Shown piece after piece: positions 10,611 through 23,000 of a stretch of DNA of 64,000 nt. A program made the position numbers and the translations under genes. The DNA is from Plantago major. Taxonomy: Eukaryota > Streptophyta > Magnoliopsida > Lamiales > Plantaginaceae. Below the pieces are notes generated by a model. That model was not told the DNA's origin and did not search any database. It saw only the letters and a program-made list of their open reading frames with translations. The stretch covers positions 1,447,265 through 1,511,264 of the forward strand of contig CM048840.1 of assembly GCA_026545765.1 (NCBI GenBank). Reading direction: 5' to 3'. Position 1 is the first letter of the stretch; the number at the start of each line of letters is the position of its first letter.

Positions 10611-11854
10611 TGAATCAATGCAATGAACAATTTTTGCGAGAGACTGAAACTCGGAGAGACCATGTCAAACATTTCATGTTTATGTACAAAACATCACATG
10701 TCTAGAGGTGCAGACATTGCAATTTGCAATTATAATGCACGTTTATCACATACACAATGTCTGATGTTAAACATATGATGTTTGTAGTTAGATATGTGAT
10801 GTTCACCTAGTCTCTCTAATACATCATACTAAAAGTTTGTATTGGTAATGCATGACACCATACATTACAAAAAAGATGAAAATTACTATACACATGACAA
10901 ATAACTAAAATAATACGTTTACACTGAAATGATACATGTGCGATCTGACATTAAATTAAAAAATTCATGTTTAAACGATTTATTTTAATTTTCATCTATA
11001 ATTACGCTTTAACCAGTTTTCGGGAATGCCTTAAACCTATTTGAATCATTCCATTTTCCTTTCTAATACCATCCTAACATACCTTCTTTGTTTTTGTTAA
11101 TAGGATTGTAATTTTCTAGATGACCATATCTTGTAGTAATATATACATGTATACTAGTATAAGGTATGGAAGCACAAAGAATAATGCCAGGTCTTGAAAA
11201 TTTGAGTCAAAAGTTGGAAATGAGAAAATGAAATAGTTCCATTCCAAGTGGGACAGAACAAGAACAAGATGAATCATTTGTTTCCCTCATGATTTTCAAA
11301 AGTTACTTTTTGGCCATACGATGATGACGATGGTGATCATAATTCATACATTCATACTCGTGACCGATCGAGGATATTCGTATTCAAATTTATGACATAT
11401 ACTAGCTCCTGAAAATGAAACGTGTTATAAAAAGGCCACGGGTTTAACGGCACAAAGTTGTTAGGATCTCAACTAACTAAACTTTACTCAATACACAGTA
11501 CAATACTAGTTAAAAGTTGAAAATAAATACCTAGTAATACTGCTCTCAAGTAATACTATGATATACCTTATACAATAAAGAATAAATCAGTAACAGGTGT
11601 TTAACTTCAAATATTACGTAACATTATATAAAGTTTGTGACTGAACAACATATTAATGCATTTTACTGCATTTTACCAATGCGTATCATTTTTATTATTA
11701 CAAATAGTGCCTGCTCTATGTCACAGATGAATGATTTACTCAAATATTGCATACATGGTACATGTCATTTCTACATGTTAGTATTTTTTTTTTAATTTTA
11801 CAAATCCTAAATGCGAACCCTGTGGCTAATTAGATGATTTTTTTTTTTTTCATT
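10611..11854. other. Intergenic, A+T-rich
   Basis: No gene. The stretch 10660-10830 repeats short acat/tgatgt words but shows no defined unit. Confidence 0.5.
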
Positions 11855-12522
11855 CTAAGGCCATCTCCAATGGGGGTATGATGGAGTTTGATAAACTCTC
11901 ACCAAACCCCATCATCTTCAAACTCATCACTCCATTGGGGTTTGATGGGTGTATTATCAAATCCGTTTGATACTATCAAACGGGTTTGATAGCATTTTAC
12001 CTTTTTTAAATTCTTTTTTCTTTTTGATTTTCTTTTAATTGATTAATTGCTTTTGTTTCTCTTCTTTTTGATTTTTCCTTTCTCCTTTTATTTCCGTTTT
12101 CCTTTGTAATATGTGTTTTTTACTTTTCATATATTTCAATATTGGTAGATATATGGATCACCTATTATAAAATTTAATATATTCAAATTCACTACAAAAT
12201 ACACTTACATAAAATTAAAGAAAATTACAAATTATGAAAATTAAAAATACACAAACGATAATCATAAAAAAATCAATTTTTATTTCACGTTATTTTAACT
12301 AATTAAAAGAAATTAAAATAAATATGAAGTGGGAATATGAAGTTTAAAAAGAAATGAGAAAAGAATAGTGTAGTGTAGTTGAAAAAGAAATGAGAAAAAA
12401 ATTGAAAAAAAATGAGTATGATAGTGTTTGAGGGTTGGAGATGGAGAGTTTGGTTGGATTTGTTGTTAGTGGAATACTGACGTGACAATAATATAGAGTT
12501 TGAGGATTGGAGATAGTCTTAG
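11855..12522. mobile_element. Non-autonomous DNA transposon, PIF/Harbinger-like
   Basis: Left end ctaaggccatctccaatggg; the right end read in reverse is ctaagactatctccaatcc, giving imperfect terminal inverted repeats. The interior is A+T-rich with no transposase. If ctaa/ttag contains the target site (TWA), the two sides differ (TAA and TTA), so the superfamily is a guess. Confidence 0.6.
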
Positions 12523-12523
12523 T

Positions 12524-13497
12524 TAGGGGTGCACGTTCGGATTAATCCGATCCGAAGTTCAGATCAATCCGAAGTTTCAGACCACTAAAGGCTCAATCCG
12601 AAATTCGATCCGAACGATCGGATCGGATTTCGGATTAATCCGAAAAAGTTCGGATTGGATCGGATTTAATCCGAATAATCAGAACTTTAATTAAAAAAAA
12701 AACTGAAATAGCATTTCGTAGCCAAATTAAATACTTGTTCAGTAATTTCACATTCAAAATAAACAAAATAAAGTTCAAAAGTTACTTCAAGTCCAAAACA
12801 ACAAATACGAAAAGTTTGGAGTTCATGTTCTAGAATAACGGCTAGTCGATTACATTATTTGAAGTAAAAATAGAAAGTGCATATTTCCAACAGCCAAAAT
12901 CCAACTTTCCAGCATCCTAATCTTGTGTTTGCAAATGCTTAAAAAAAAGTGCTTTTGTGATTTTGAAGTAGTAAAAGCAGTTTTTTTAGTGTTTTATATT
13001 ACAAATTCTGCTGCAACTTTTCTGGAAAAAAGCAAGTAACCGCCATAAGCAGAGAAGCAACCAAATAGCTGCTTCTAACTGCTTTAAGCAGTAGTTTTTT
13101 TTCAATTAAAAACAATTAATTAAATTAATTTTTACAAACACTAAAACTCTGCTTTTACAATTTTAAGTTGCTTTTTATATGATACATCAAACACTACTGT
13201 CTTTTGCTTAAAATCAACTTTTAGTAGAAGCAGATAAAAAAGCAAAAGTAAAAGCATTTGCAAACACACACTACGTATTTTGTTTTTTGTTGGCTGAATA
13301 AGGGGAATTTTTTTTTTTAATTAATTCGGATGTTCGGATTAATCCGAAAATCCGACTGATCGGATCGGATTAATCCGAAAATCTTCGAATTTAAAATATC
13401 ATAATCCATAATTCGATCCGAATACATCGAATCGGATCGGATCGAATTTTCGGATTTTTAGATTGAATTTCGGATTTCGGATTTGTCGATCGTTCTA
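12524..13497. mobile_element. hAT-like non-autonomous element with subterminal repeats
   Basis: Starts taggggtgcac and ends cgttcta. Both flanks (12530-12690 and 13320-13490) are packed with copies of cggattaatccga and related palindromic words, the dense subterminal repeats seen in hAT elements. There is no coding capacity. No 8-bp target duplication could be found, so the ends are approximate. Confidence 0.45.
12925..13268. mobile_element. Nested fold-back MITE
   Basis: Begins gtgtttgcaaatgctt and ends with its reverse complement aagcatttgcaaacac. The arms extend inward as runs of aaaagcag / ctgctttt. About 344 bp, inside the hAT-like element. Confidence 0.6.
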
Positions 13498-13999
13498 AGA
13501 TGGCCCAACAACTGAACGACATAGCTAAACTAACAAGACATGTTCCTGATGCATGATAACTTTTAATGTTCAATATACAAAAACATGCATCATTACTATT
13601 TTAATATAATGTATTTGAAAAGACTAATTAATTTTGAACTAAGTCTAATAAATAGTTTTGTTGGTCTATAAGCGACCAACTGTGTCACTGTGTTTATGGG
13701 ATGCAATGTTAAACTTTATTTTACTACGATCAATTGTGTTAAATGCAATCATGATGGGGTAATTTACCCAGGCATCTAGCCATCTACTAACCACTAGCCA
13801 TGCACCTAGACTATTTGAATCAAATTAAGGTATGATATAACTTTTCAAAAGAATTTCTAATCAAGTCTCACCTCCTTATCTCATCGTGTATAAAGAGAAA
13901 AAAATTATCACAATGGATCAAATTACTTGACCAAACCTAGCTAAAACCCAACATGTATGTCACACAGAGTTCGTAATGGATATTTTTCGTTAATTCTAA
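13498..13999. other. Intergenic
   Basis: Nothing recognised. Confidence 0.4.
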
Positions 14000-15259
14000 G
14001 AGAAAATTCTTTTTTACACTAATAACTTTTGCCCGTTTTTTAACTTACTCCACAACCTTTTATTTTTTTCATTTCACACTAAAACGTTTAGTAAAATTTT
14101 GACGTTACACTAAAAATTGACGACTGTTAAGTTTGTATTTTAAATCAAACTAAAACCTTTTAAAAATTTTACACCCGCTACCAAAACCTTTTTTCAGTTT
14201 TTTAAATCACACCAAAACTTTTCTTGATTGCTTTGAGTTATCAAAATATTTGTTCGCATGAATTGTTTGGGGTTGCTGGTCTAGTGGTGGTTGGATTATG
14301 CATCGTATTCGCCGTGACTTTTGCCTTTTGCAATCAAATTCTTCATAGGATTTGTTGGTTCAGTATAGAGATTTAAGGTACTGCATATGTGCCTATGTTA
14401 ACCGTGTATCTTCATACGTTTGGATCTAAAAAACGACACAAAGCTACTCATATATGTGGGATGAGCATATATTTTTGGTGCCTTCTTTTTTGTAATTTTA
14501 TTGAAGCAACTAGGAGGGATGGAATGTTAAGAGAGTTCAAACACTTAATTTTATAAATAGAAGAAAACACATGAAAGCCAGTTAATATACTAATAAATTT
14601 TGTCATTTATTATAGGTGTACTCTGGAATTTGACATTCATCAGATAATTATGCAGTATCTTATTGTTATATTTATCGTAAAAAAATTATTGTTATATTTA
14701 GCAAACAAAGGAAGAAAGTGTAGTTGTCAGACAAAATACACTAGTGTATCATGTTTATGTAGTGAGTGAAAATAGTTGATCATTCTCTTTTAAGTTTAAT
14801 GGATGCTCGATAATATTGTCTCAAGTGATATTTTTATATTGGGATTAAGTTAAATGCATAATAATAACGACGACGACGACAACATTAACAATAATTATAT
14901 GGGATAGGAGGTTTGTTGTTTAGCTTCCGTGATTGTAAAGTAAAGTGTCATTGTTGGTTTGTGACTCGTATTGGAATCCTTGTTTTCCGAAACACTTTTG
15001 ATATTTTTTGGTTGGAATAAAATTTTAAAATTTTCAAAAAAAATTAATAATTATTATATAGAAAGGTTATGGTGACAAGTACAAGTTTTTTTAAAGGTGT
15101 TAGTGTAATTTAAAAATAAGTTAACGGTAACTTAACTGCCATCCAACCTTTGTGTAAAGTCAAATTTTTATAAATTTTTTAGTGTAAAATGAAAAAAAAA
15201 AGTTGTAGTTTAAACTAAAATTAGCCCAAAAGATTTTAGTGTAAAAGAAAAAATTGCTA
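14000..15259. mobile_element. Non-autonomous Mutator-like element (long TIRs, 9-bp TSD)
   Basis: The first ~150 bases (acactaa...ttttgacgttacactaaaa...gttaag) recur inverted at the right end (15095-15259). The element is flanked by taattctaa (13991-13999) and taattttaa (15260-15268), a 9-bp target duplication with one mismatch. Long terminal inverted repeats plus a 9-bp duplication are diagnostic of MULEs. The 1,260-bp element has no transposase. Its middle (14230-14560) is unrelated to the arms and could be captured host sequence. Confidence 0.75.
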
Positions 15260-15684
15260 TAATTTTAAACTTGTTTATTTGTTATTACTAAGTAAAAACT
15301 GAATAGCTAACTAGACTTGGAGAACAAACTAGAACTCGACGCAAGATAAAAAAAAAGGTAGAATTGATCATCCATCTAATGTTAGGGTAGTTTCAAAACA
15401 AAAGGAATCTATACTAACGGCGTGTGTAACATATGTTCGTGGCTAAGTCGTTATGTTATCCAATCAGTTCCCAATAGATGCACTAATTGAGAAACTAATA
15501 CGTCTTCTTTAAATTAGTTTAATTTAACTTTCTGCCTCGTTTCTTCTTCTACGCCTTCTCTAAATCAATTTGATTATTTGCATTTTATCTAGATTTTGTT
15601 GAATTGAACATAATTTTGGAATTGAAATTAATTTTCTTTTTCACGTTAGCACTGCTCGTGATATCACTTTTGGTGGAAAATGTA

Positions 15685-16034
15685 CTTACTCCGTCCCATA
15701 ACAAGCTTCACATTTTCTCATTTTAATCGTCCCAAACAACAGAATTTCTCATTTTCATTTTTTATAATGTTGCTTCCTACTCCACATAACTTATACCCTT
15801 ACAAAACACCCATATTTACAACTTTACCAATCCACTATCTCTACTTTAGCATGTTTTTATTATTTCTCCATTTAATAATGTTCAACTTTCTACTTTAATC
15901 TTATCAAAAAAAAAAAAAAAAAACTTTCTACTTTAATAATCCTCTATTAATTTTCATTAATTATTATTATTTTTCAATTTCCTTATGTATCGCCCAATAG
16001 AGCAAACAGAAAGATATTAACGGGACGTAGGAGA
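15685..16034. mobile_element. Stowaway-like MITE
   Basis: Left end cttactccgtccc, right end gggacgtaggaga, with TA on both sides (15683-15684 and 16035-16036). 350 bp, A+T-rich and non-coding. Confidence 0.65.
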
Positions 16035-16618
16035 TAATATTTTGGATGAGTTATAACTTTATATCCAAAATTCAAAATTATAATATTTTTTTGTGATAAC
16101 AATAGTTGTGCGCTGAGAAGGACCTAAGAGGGACATAGTGGCACGTTTTCCCTTCCCGAAATTTGAAAATGAAATCTACGTACTCAATTTGTCCTATAGA
16201 AGTTGTCCGTTTTTGTCATTTTGGGCGTCGCGTTAAATTGTCCACTTTAATTTCTTTGTCATTTTAGGAACAATTATATAGTAGTAAGTTATAGAAAGAC
16301 TAAAAAAGATGGACAAACATTACAACTATATCCAACAATATTACAGGTTTTACTAAGAACATCGGTGATATATATACATTACATAAAAAAATAGTATAAA
16401 ATGTTCACTTATAAAACATTACTGATATTGTTTAAAACATCACACATATACTTAAGAACATTAATCCGTCTTTCAAGTATCTCACTAATACACGTTTCTT
16501 TCAAAACTTTGTGATTATATAATTTTATATCATGAACTACTTTTAATAAAGTAACTTAAACAATCAAACCAACTACTAAAATTATAAAGTAAACTTCACA
16601 TGTACTTACTATCTAGTG
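16035..16618. other. Intergenic, possible Stowaway remnant
   Basis: 16175-16275 contains actcaatttgtcctatagaa and gtccactttaattt, words typical of an old Stowaway end. No matching second end was found. Confidence 0.3.
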
Positions 16619-16621
16619 TTA

Positions 16622-16691
16622 GGCTCTATTCTCTTTGTCTGAAGTGAATGAAACTGAACTGAACGAATTTGCAGACGAAGAGAACAGAGCC
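16622..16691. mobile_element. 70-bp Tourist-type MITE
   Basis: ggctctattctctttgtctg at the left is mirrored by cagacgaagagaacagagcc at the right, and TTA flanks both sides (16619-16621, 16692-16694). The TIR and TTA duplication match those of the larger Harbinger element at 36504, so the two are probably related. Confidence 0.7.
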
Positions 16692-16994
16692 TTAGTAATA
16701 TTATTCTTCTTAATTTATGTACATGAACATTAAACTCAATTTTATTTAATAGTTCGTTTTAACCTCCGAAATAATTTGACACGTATATAATTTAACACTC
16801 TCGAACTTAGAATTTTGGGTTCGTCCAGGACTCTTATAAGTTTGGAAAGCATGTAGTACGTGACTGAATACCTCCCAACAACAATTCGTGCATCTCTCTA
16901 ATTAAAAACAACCCAACAAACTCCTCAGTTTCTCTCCCTCTCTGTTCCTGTACCTCTTTTCTCGCTCAAACAACGTAACCTCCATAATCCTTTA

Positions 16995-16998
<4 letters not shown>

Positions 16999-17025
<27 letters not shown>
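16999..17025 (+). repeat. (CT)n tract in the ABCG31 5' leader
   Basis: 13 CT units about 75 bases before the ATG. Pyrimidine-rich leaders of this kind are common in plant genes. Confidence 0.7.
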
Positions 17026-17098
17026 ACATACAAAAAAACAATCACGCCATTGTAGTGAGAGAGACTAACAACAATCAATCCACTCACTCAACCGCATA

Positions 17099-20000
17099 AT
17101 GGCGGCATCCACCGGAAGCGAATACTACGAGCTCTCAGTGGAGATGGAAACCGAGAATTTCGGCCGCCCGTCCAATGCAGAAGCGGTGGAGGAGGACGAG
17201 AAAGAGCTCCGTTCGGCGGCGTATGAGCGGCTTCCGTCGCGTGCACAGCGGAACTCTGCGATAGTGACGAAAAATGTCGGAGGAGAGCTGAAGACGGAGA
17301 TTGTAGATGTTCGCTACCTCGATCAGTCCACTCGCGAGCATGTGGTGAATCGAGCCTTCGCAACGCCGGAACAGAACAATTTCAACGTTTTGACAGGGAT
17401 TAGGGGCCGATTGGATAGGTAGTGGAGCTGTCGAATCACTTTCTCTGCTAGCTCTGATTTTAGTTACCTGCATTACTTTTTTTTTGAAAATTTTGAACAC
17501 AGATTGCCCTAAATTAGACTTGGAGATAATATCAAGTAAGATAATCTGAATATCTGATCATAGTTTGGGTGTAGTGTGATTTCGGAGTAATTTGTGGTCG
17601 AGACTCGAAATCGAGCTAAGAGTTAGCTTTAGAAGGTTAGTATTCGGAGGAAGTGTTACAGACCTGGAGGTTTTTAGTGTTTTGCCTAATTTGGATAATG
17701 TTTGAATGGAGGAATTTTTCTTATCTGCATGCAGTATAAAAGTAGTTAGTATAATTGATTATGGATAAATCTAGTTAAGATAACGTTTAAGGCTAGCAGA
17801 ACAAAATTAGTAAGTTAAGATTATAAAACTAGTTGAAGTATTTTGTGTATGCGTGATAGAATGTGGACTCCAGCTACTTGTAGACTGTAGCAACTGTTAA
17901 TGATGTTTAGACAAACCACAAGGTGTTTACGGAGAATCTGAGACATGAAATTGATGACAAAAATTTATTTATCTCTACTGATTTATATATGGATATAGCG
18001 AATCTCATAAAATATGATATAGTTTTATGGGATTGTGAAAGTTGGTTTATAGAATCTGTTCTAGTAATGTACTACCATTTCGTCAAACTGTATCGTTATA
18101 GCTTGTTCATTCGCCAGGAGACTGTGTTTGTAAGAATTTAAACATTTGTTCGATCCTGATGGTTATTTTCAACAAATGCAATCCAGAGTGGGTTTGGAGG
18201 TTCCAAAAGTTGAAGTTCGATTTCAGAATCTAAATATCAGTGCTAATGTACAAGTAGGTTCCAGGGCTCTGCCCACATTGGTGAACTATACGCGTGATAT
18301 GTTAGAGGTAAAACCTTATAATTAGTATTACTCCAATCGTATGCGATATCGCTTGGTTTTCAGTTGTATTATCTATGGAATAATTATCTCTTGGTTTGAC
18401 TAACTATATCATGTTTTATCTGGTGCAACAGCAAGTTTTAACTGCAGTTAGAATATCTCGCCCAAAAAGACATGACCTACACATTCTTCATGACATCAGT
18501 GGTGTGGTGAAGCCAGGCAGGTAAATTTGTATAGTTTCGTTCTCCCACATAGTTATCACCTATGTGCCTTTGAACCTTAGCATGTTACATTGTGCCTCTT
18601 GGAAAAAGGGATCGCTTACCACACCGAAGAAAATAGGGAATGAATTGAATTTATTGTATAATCTGTTTATGTTTTCTTGTCAGGATCACATTGCTTCTGG
18701 GGCCTCCTAGTTCTGGGAAGTCTACTCTACTTAAAGCTCTTGCAGGGAAACTTGATCATGGCTTGAAGGTTAGTAATTCTGGGGCATTGCTAGCATCACA
18801 TAAAGTCATTATGTACTTTTGTTCTTGTTAGATGGAAGTGACTATATTTTCCCAAATGGCCTAATACTGTGAGAATTACAGCCCCTCTTGTCTCATCATG
18901 GTTAAAAAAATCTACAAATTCCTTCTTCAGTTATTTAAGACTGAGACAGGGTAAGCAATGATGGGTAAGTATAAGTTTATCAACCTAATCCAATTTACTG
19001 ATTATATGTAAACTAACAGTAGCAAGCATTTGATCAAGTTCTAGTGCACGTTTTGAATTGAATCAGAGAAGAATAAAGTCACGACTCATGATTGCACTCA
19101 GTAGCTGTAGAGTCAGCCTTTTCTGTTCAGAACATTGGTGAACTTCTATTTCTGTCAAAAAAAAAAAAAAAAAAAAAAAGTTGGAGTGCATCCATTATGT
19201 TTACTCACTGGTTGGATTCAAAGATGACTAACAAACCTGCTTTGGTTTAATGGTTGAATGTATAGGCAAAAATAAAATTCTGTTACTGTATTTACTACTG
19301 ATAGATTGTATTTCTTTGTTTTTCCTTTTTAATCCATAAAATATAATGCATCATTTCGGACTTACCAAACGATTTTTTATTTCAGAAAAGTGGCCATATC
19401 ACTTACAATGGTCATAATCTAGATGAGTTCTTTGTTCAAAGGACGTCTGCTTACATAAGCCAGACAGATAATCACATAGCAGAGCTAACTGTAAGAGAAA
19501 CACTTGATTTTGCCGCAAGATGCCAAGGTGCAAGCGAAAGCTTTTCAGGTACTTGCAATGTAATCTTCCTTGTAATTCTTTTCATCCTATATTTTAAATG
19601 GAGTTGAATTTGTTGTGTTCACCTTTGTATGGGATACAAAGCAAGTGCTTAGATATGGAAAAGGGGTGAGATGAAAATAAAAAGACAGAACAGAGAACTA
19701 CTAGACTTTGCCTGAACTTGGAAAGCTAAATCCTTATAACAAATGATTACCGTGTGTGTCCATGTTGTGATTGAGTTAAGAAGGATATTTATTTTATTTT
19801 ATTGTCTGTTGTGTGTCCTTTTCTTTGAATAAAAAGAAAACACTCTAGAGATGCAAAATAAATTCTGGCCTTCTAGTTTAAGTATTTTTTAGTTGCAATA
19901 ATTGGAAGTCCCTTACAGCTTAAACTTTGTCGTAAATTATATCAGTTTTTCCATAAAGAGGGAACAAACTACTTTATATATATTCTAAGGTTCATGTGCA

Positions 20001-23000
20001 ATATGGCAGTATACATGGAGGATCTGAACCGCCTGGAGAGAGAGAATAGTATACATCCAGACGATGATATAGATGCATATATGAAGGTACCCTAGCATAC
20101 ACAAGTGTGTTAAATTTCATGTATTTTATTGTCTTGTTCCTTCAAAAGGTCCTGACAAAGGTGGCATATGTTCAAAAACTTTCAGGCATCAGCTGTTGGT
20201 AGTCAAAAGCACAGCGTCTCTACAGACTATATCTTGAAAATTCTTGGTTTAGATTGTCCAGATACCCAAGTAGGTAATGAAATGACGAGGGGAGTCTCAG
20301 GGGGGCAAAAGAAAAGAGTGACTACAGGTATTATCCTCTCTCTCTTCAACTGTGTGTCTATTTTTTTTCCTCCAATGTGAGTGATTATGTTATACCTGTA
20401 CAAATGACTCCCTCCGTTCCATAAAAACTTCCTAGGTGAGTATAAAATTTGTGTACGCACACTCTGTAACGATAGACCGCGGAGGTTTTCCAGTTAAGAT
20501 ATATCTGAACGTACGTGAGAACGGAAACTTTTTAAAAAACACTATATTGCTTACGTCTTCAAATTAATCTGCACTCTAAGCAATTATATGTCTCGCTTCC
20601 CTTAAGTCTAAATGTCTAATCAGGATGCTGAGCTAAAAATGGGAAATATGATATGGATTTGATGTTCTTACTGTGACTAATCAAAGCTAAAAGAATATCC
20701 GTTGTATATATATAATTATATTTGGATAGCCATAGAGGTTACATACGTGGAAAGGCAGCTGAATGATGTCAATCTAGCCTTGAAACACGCATGGAATTGA
20801 TGCTTCTGTGCTCCTATTTTTTTTTATGCAGGAGAAATGGTTGTTGGCCCCAAGAAAACACTTTTTATGGATGAAATATCCACAGGTCTCGATAGCTCCA
20901 CAACATTTCAAATTGTCAATTGTATCAGGAACTGTGCTCATGTCATTGAAGGGACAGTTCTAATGGCTCTTCTTCAGCCTGCTCCTGAGACTTTCGATCT
21001 TTTCGATGACCTGATATTACTATCTGAAGGGTACCTTGTATATCATGGGCCTCGTTCTCAAGTTCTTGAGTTTTTTGAGTCATTGGGTTTCCAGTTGCCA
21101 CCTCGTAAGAGTGTTGCAGATTTTCTTCAAGAGGTAAGTTTTTCCTATTTCATGATTTCAGGGTCTTGCTTGAAGGTTGTGGGGTTCTTATCTAATCCAT
21201 ATAATATAGGTTACATCAGGAAAGGACCAGAAACAGTACTGGGGCGACAAATCAAAACCCTATGAGTTTGTACCAGTTTCAAAAATAGCTGAAGCTTATA
21301 TGAAGTCCAGATATGGTCAGGATGTGGAGTCCTATCTGTCTGTTCCATACGACAAATCCAAAAGTCATCCTCATGCCTTGCTTACCACAAAATTTGCTAT
21401 AACACAATGGGAGCTCTTTAAAGCATGTTTTTCAAGAGAATGGATGTTGATTAACAGACATCGGTTTCTGTATGTCTTTAGAACATGCCAGGTACACTCT
21501 TCAATCTTTACAACTGATGAATCAGTACTGAAAAAATTGTAATGCAATATAATACAAAACTCTTACTAGACTTTGACCTTATATGGTAGCATATGTATAA
21601 TACCTGACAGTTAAGGTTCTTGAAAAACATCTGGTGAAAGGTTATCTTGGATGATGTCTTTTAAAAATCTTTAGAAGGCACCAGCATTAGCTGAGCAGTG
21701 CGTTACTATAGGCCCTATTGAGCTCCCAATTCCACATTTAAGACATATTACTCATCCAAATCATTGTGACAATTTAGTTGACCAGATTCTATGATCCACA
21801 TGAAATATAATTGATTGCTGGCATGCATGCTTGTAAGGATATATATTTCACTTATCCGTAAAAGCATTTAAACCTCACTGCATCCAGAATATATGTGTAT
21901 TTGTGTTTTGTTAACAGAGCTTATTTTGAAAGTTGAGCTTAACATCGAATAATAAATTATGCACATTTACAGGTGGGTTTTGTGGGATTTGTAACATGCA
22001 CTATGTTTCTTCGAACACGAATACATCCCACTGATATGGCAGACGGTGAACTGTATCTAGCATGTCTGTTTTTCGGCCTGGTGCACATGTTGTTCAATGG
22101 ATTCTCAGAGCTACCTCTGATGATATTCCGTCTTCCAGTATTCTACAAGCAACGAGATAATCTTTTCTATCCTGCATGGGCATGGTCTATATCAAGCTTC
22201 ATTCTTCGTGTACCTTACTCAATGATTGAGTCAATTGTGTGGTCCTGCATTGTATATTACAGTGTAGGATTTGCCCCTGGAGCTGGAAGGTTCTTTCTAG
22301 CTATAAACTCTTAGTTTCTGATGTCAATGTCTTCCGATCATAACCACGTCTCTTTTGCCTTGAATGTTGCAGGTTTTTCCGTTTCATGCTGTTACTCTTC
22401 GGAGTACACCAAATGGCACTGGGACTCTTCCGGACGATGGCTTCTGTTGCAAGAGATATGATTATTGCAAATACTTTTGGTTCAGCAGCATTATTGATAA
22501 TGTTTCTCTTGGGTGGATTTATATTGCCAAAGCGTAAGTAATGTTGTCACAGTGAAAATTGATTTGCATCTGTTATGCTGAGTGTAATCCTTATCTTTTT
22601 ATTTCAGATATGATCAAACCGTGGTGGGTCTGGGGCTTCTGGGTATCACCCTTGTCTTATGGCCAGCAAGCAATTTCGGTTAATGAGTTTACAGCTACAA
22701 GATGGACAATGGCATGTTCTCTAGATTACTGTGGAAGAATTATCTTATACGAAAAAATGCTGAATATTTTCTACAAATATGAGGATATTTCTGTAATGGT
22801 GTATCCTGATTTTGCAGAAATTAATTTCTGGAAACACTCCTCTTGGTACTGCTATTCTCCAGCTTCACGGCTTACCCAGCAGTAGTCACTGGTATTGGCT
22901 CGGAGTTGGTGTGATATTTGCATATGCTTTCCTTTTCAACGTTACAGTGACAGCTGCTCTAGCCTACCTCAACCGTAAGTCATCAGACAAGCTTTATATT

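Noticed and set aside
14270-14340. tRNA-like A-box (tggtctagtggt), possible tRNA or SINE
   Set aside because: No B-box (ggttcgaa type) at the right distance and no cloverleaf.
15680-15898. 72-codon hydrophobic ORF
   Set aside because: Lies inside a Stowaway MITE; its sequence is the translated A+T-rich element.
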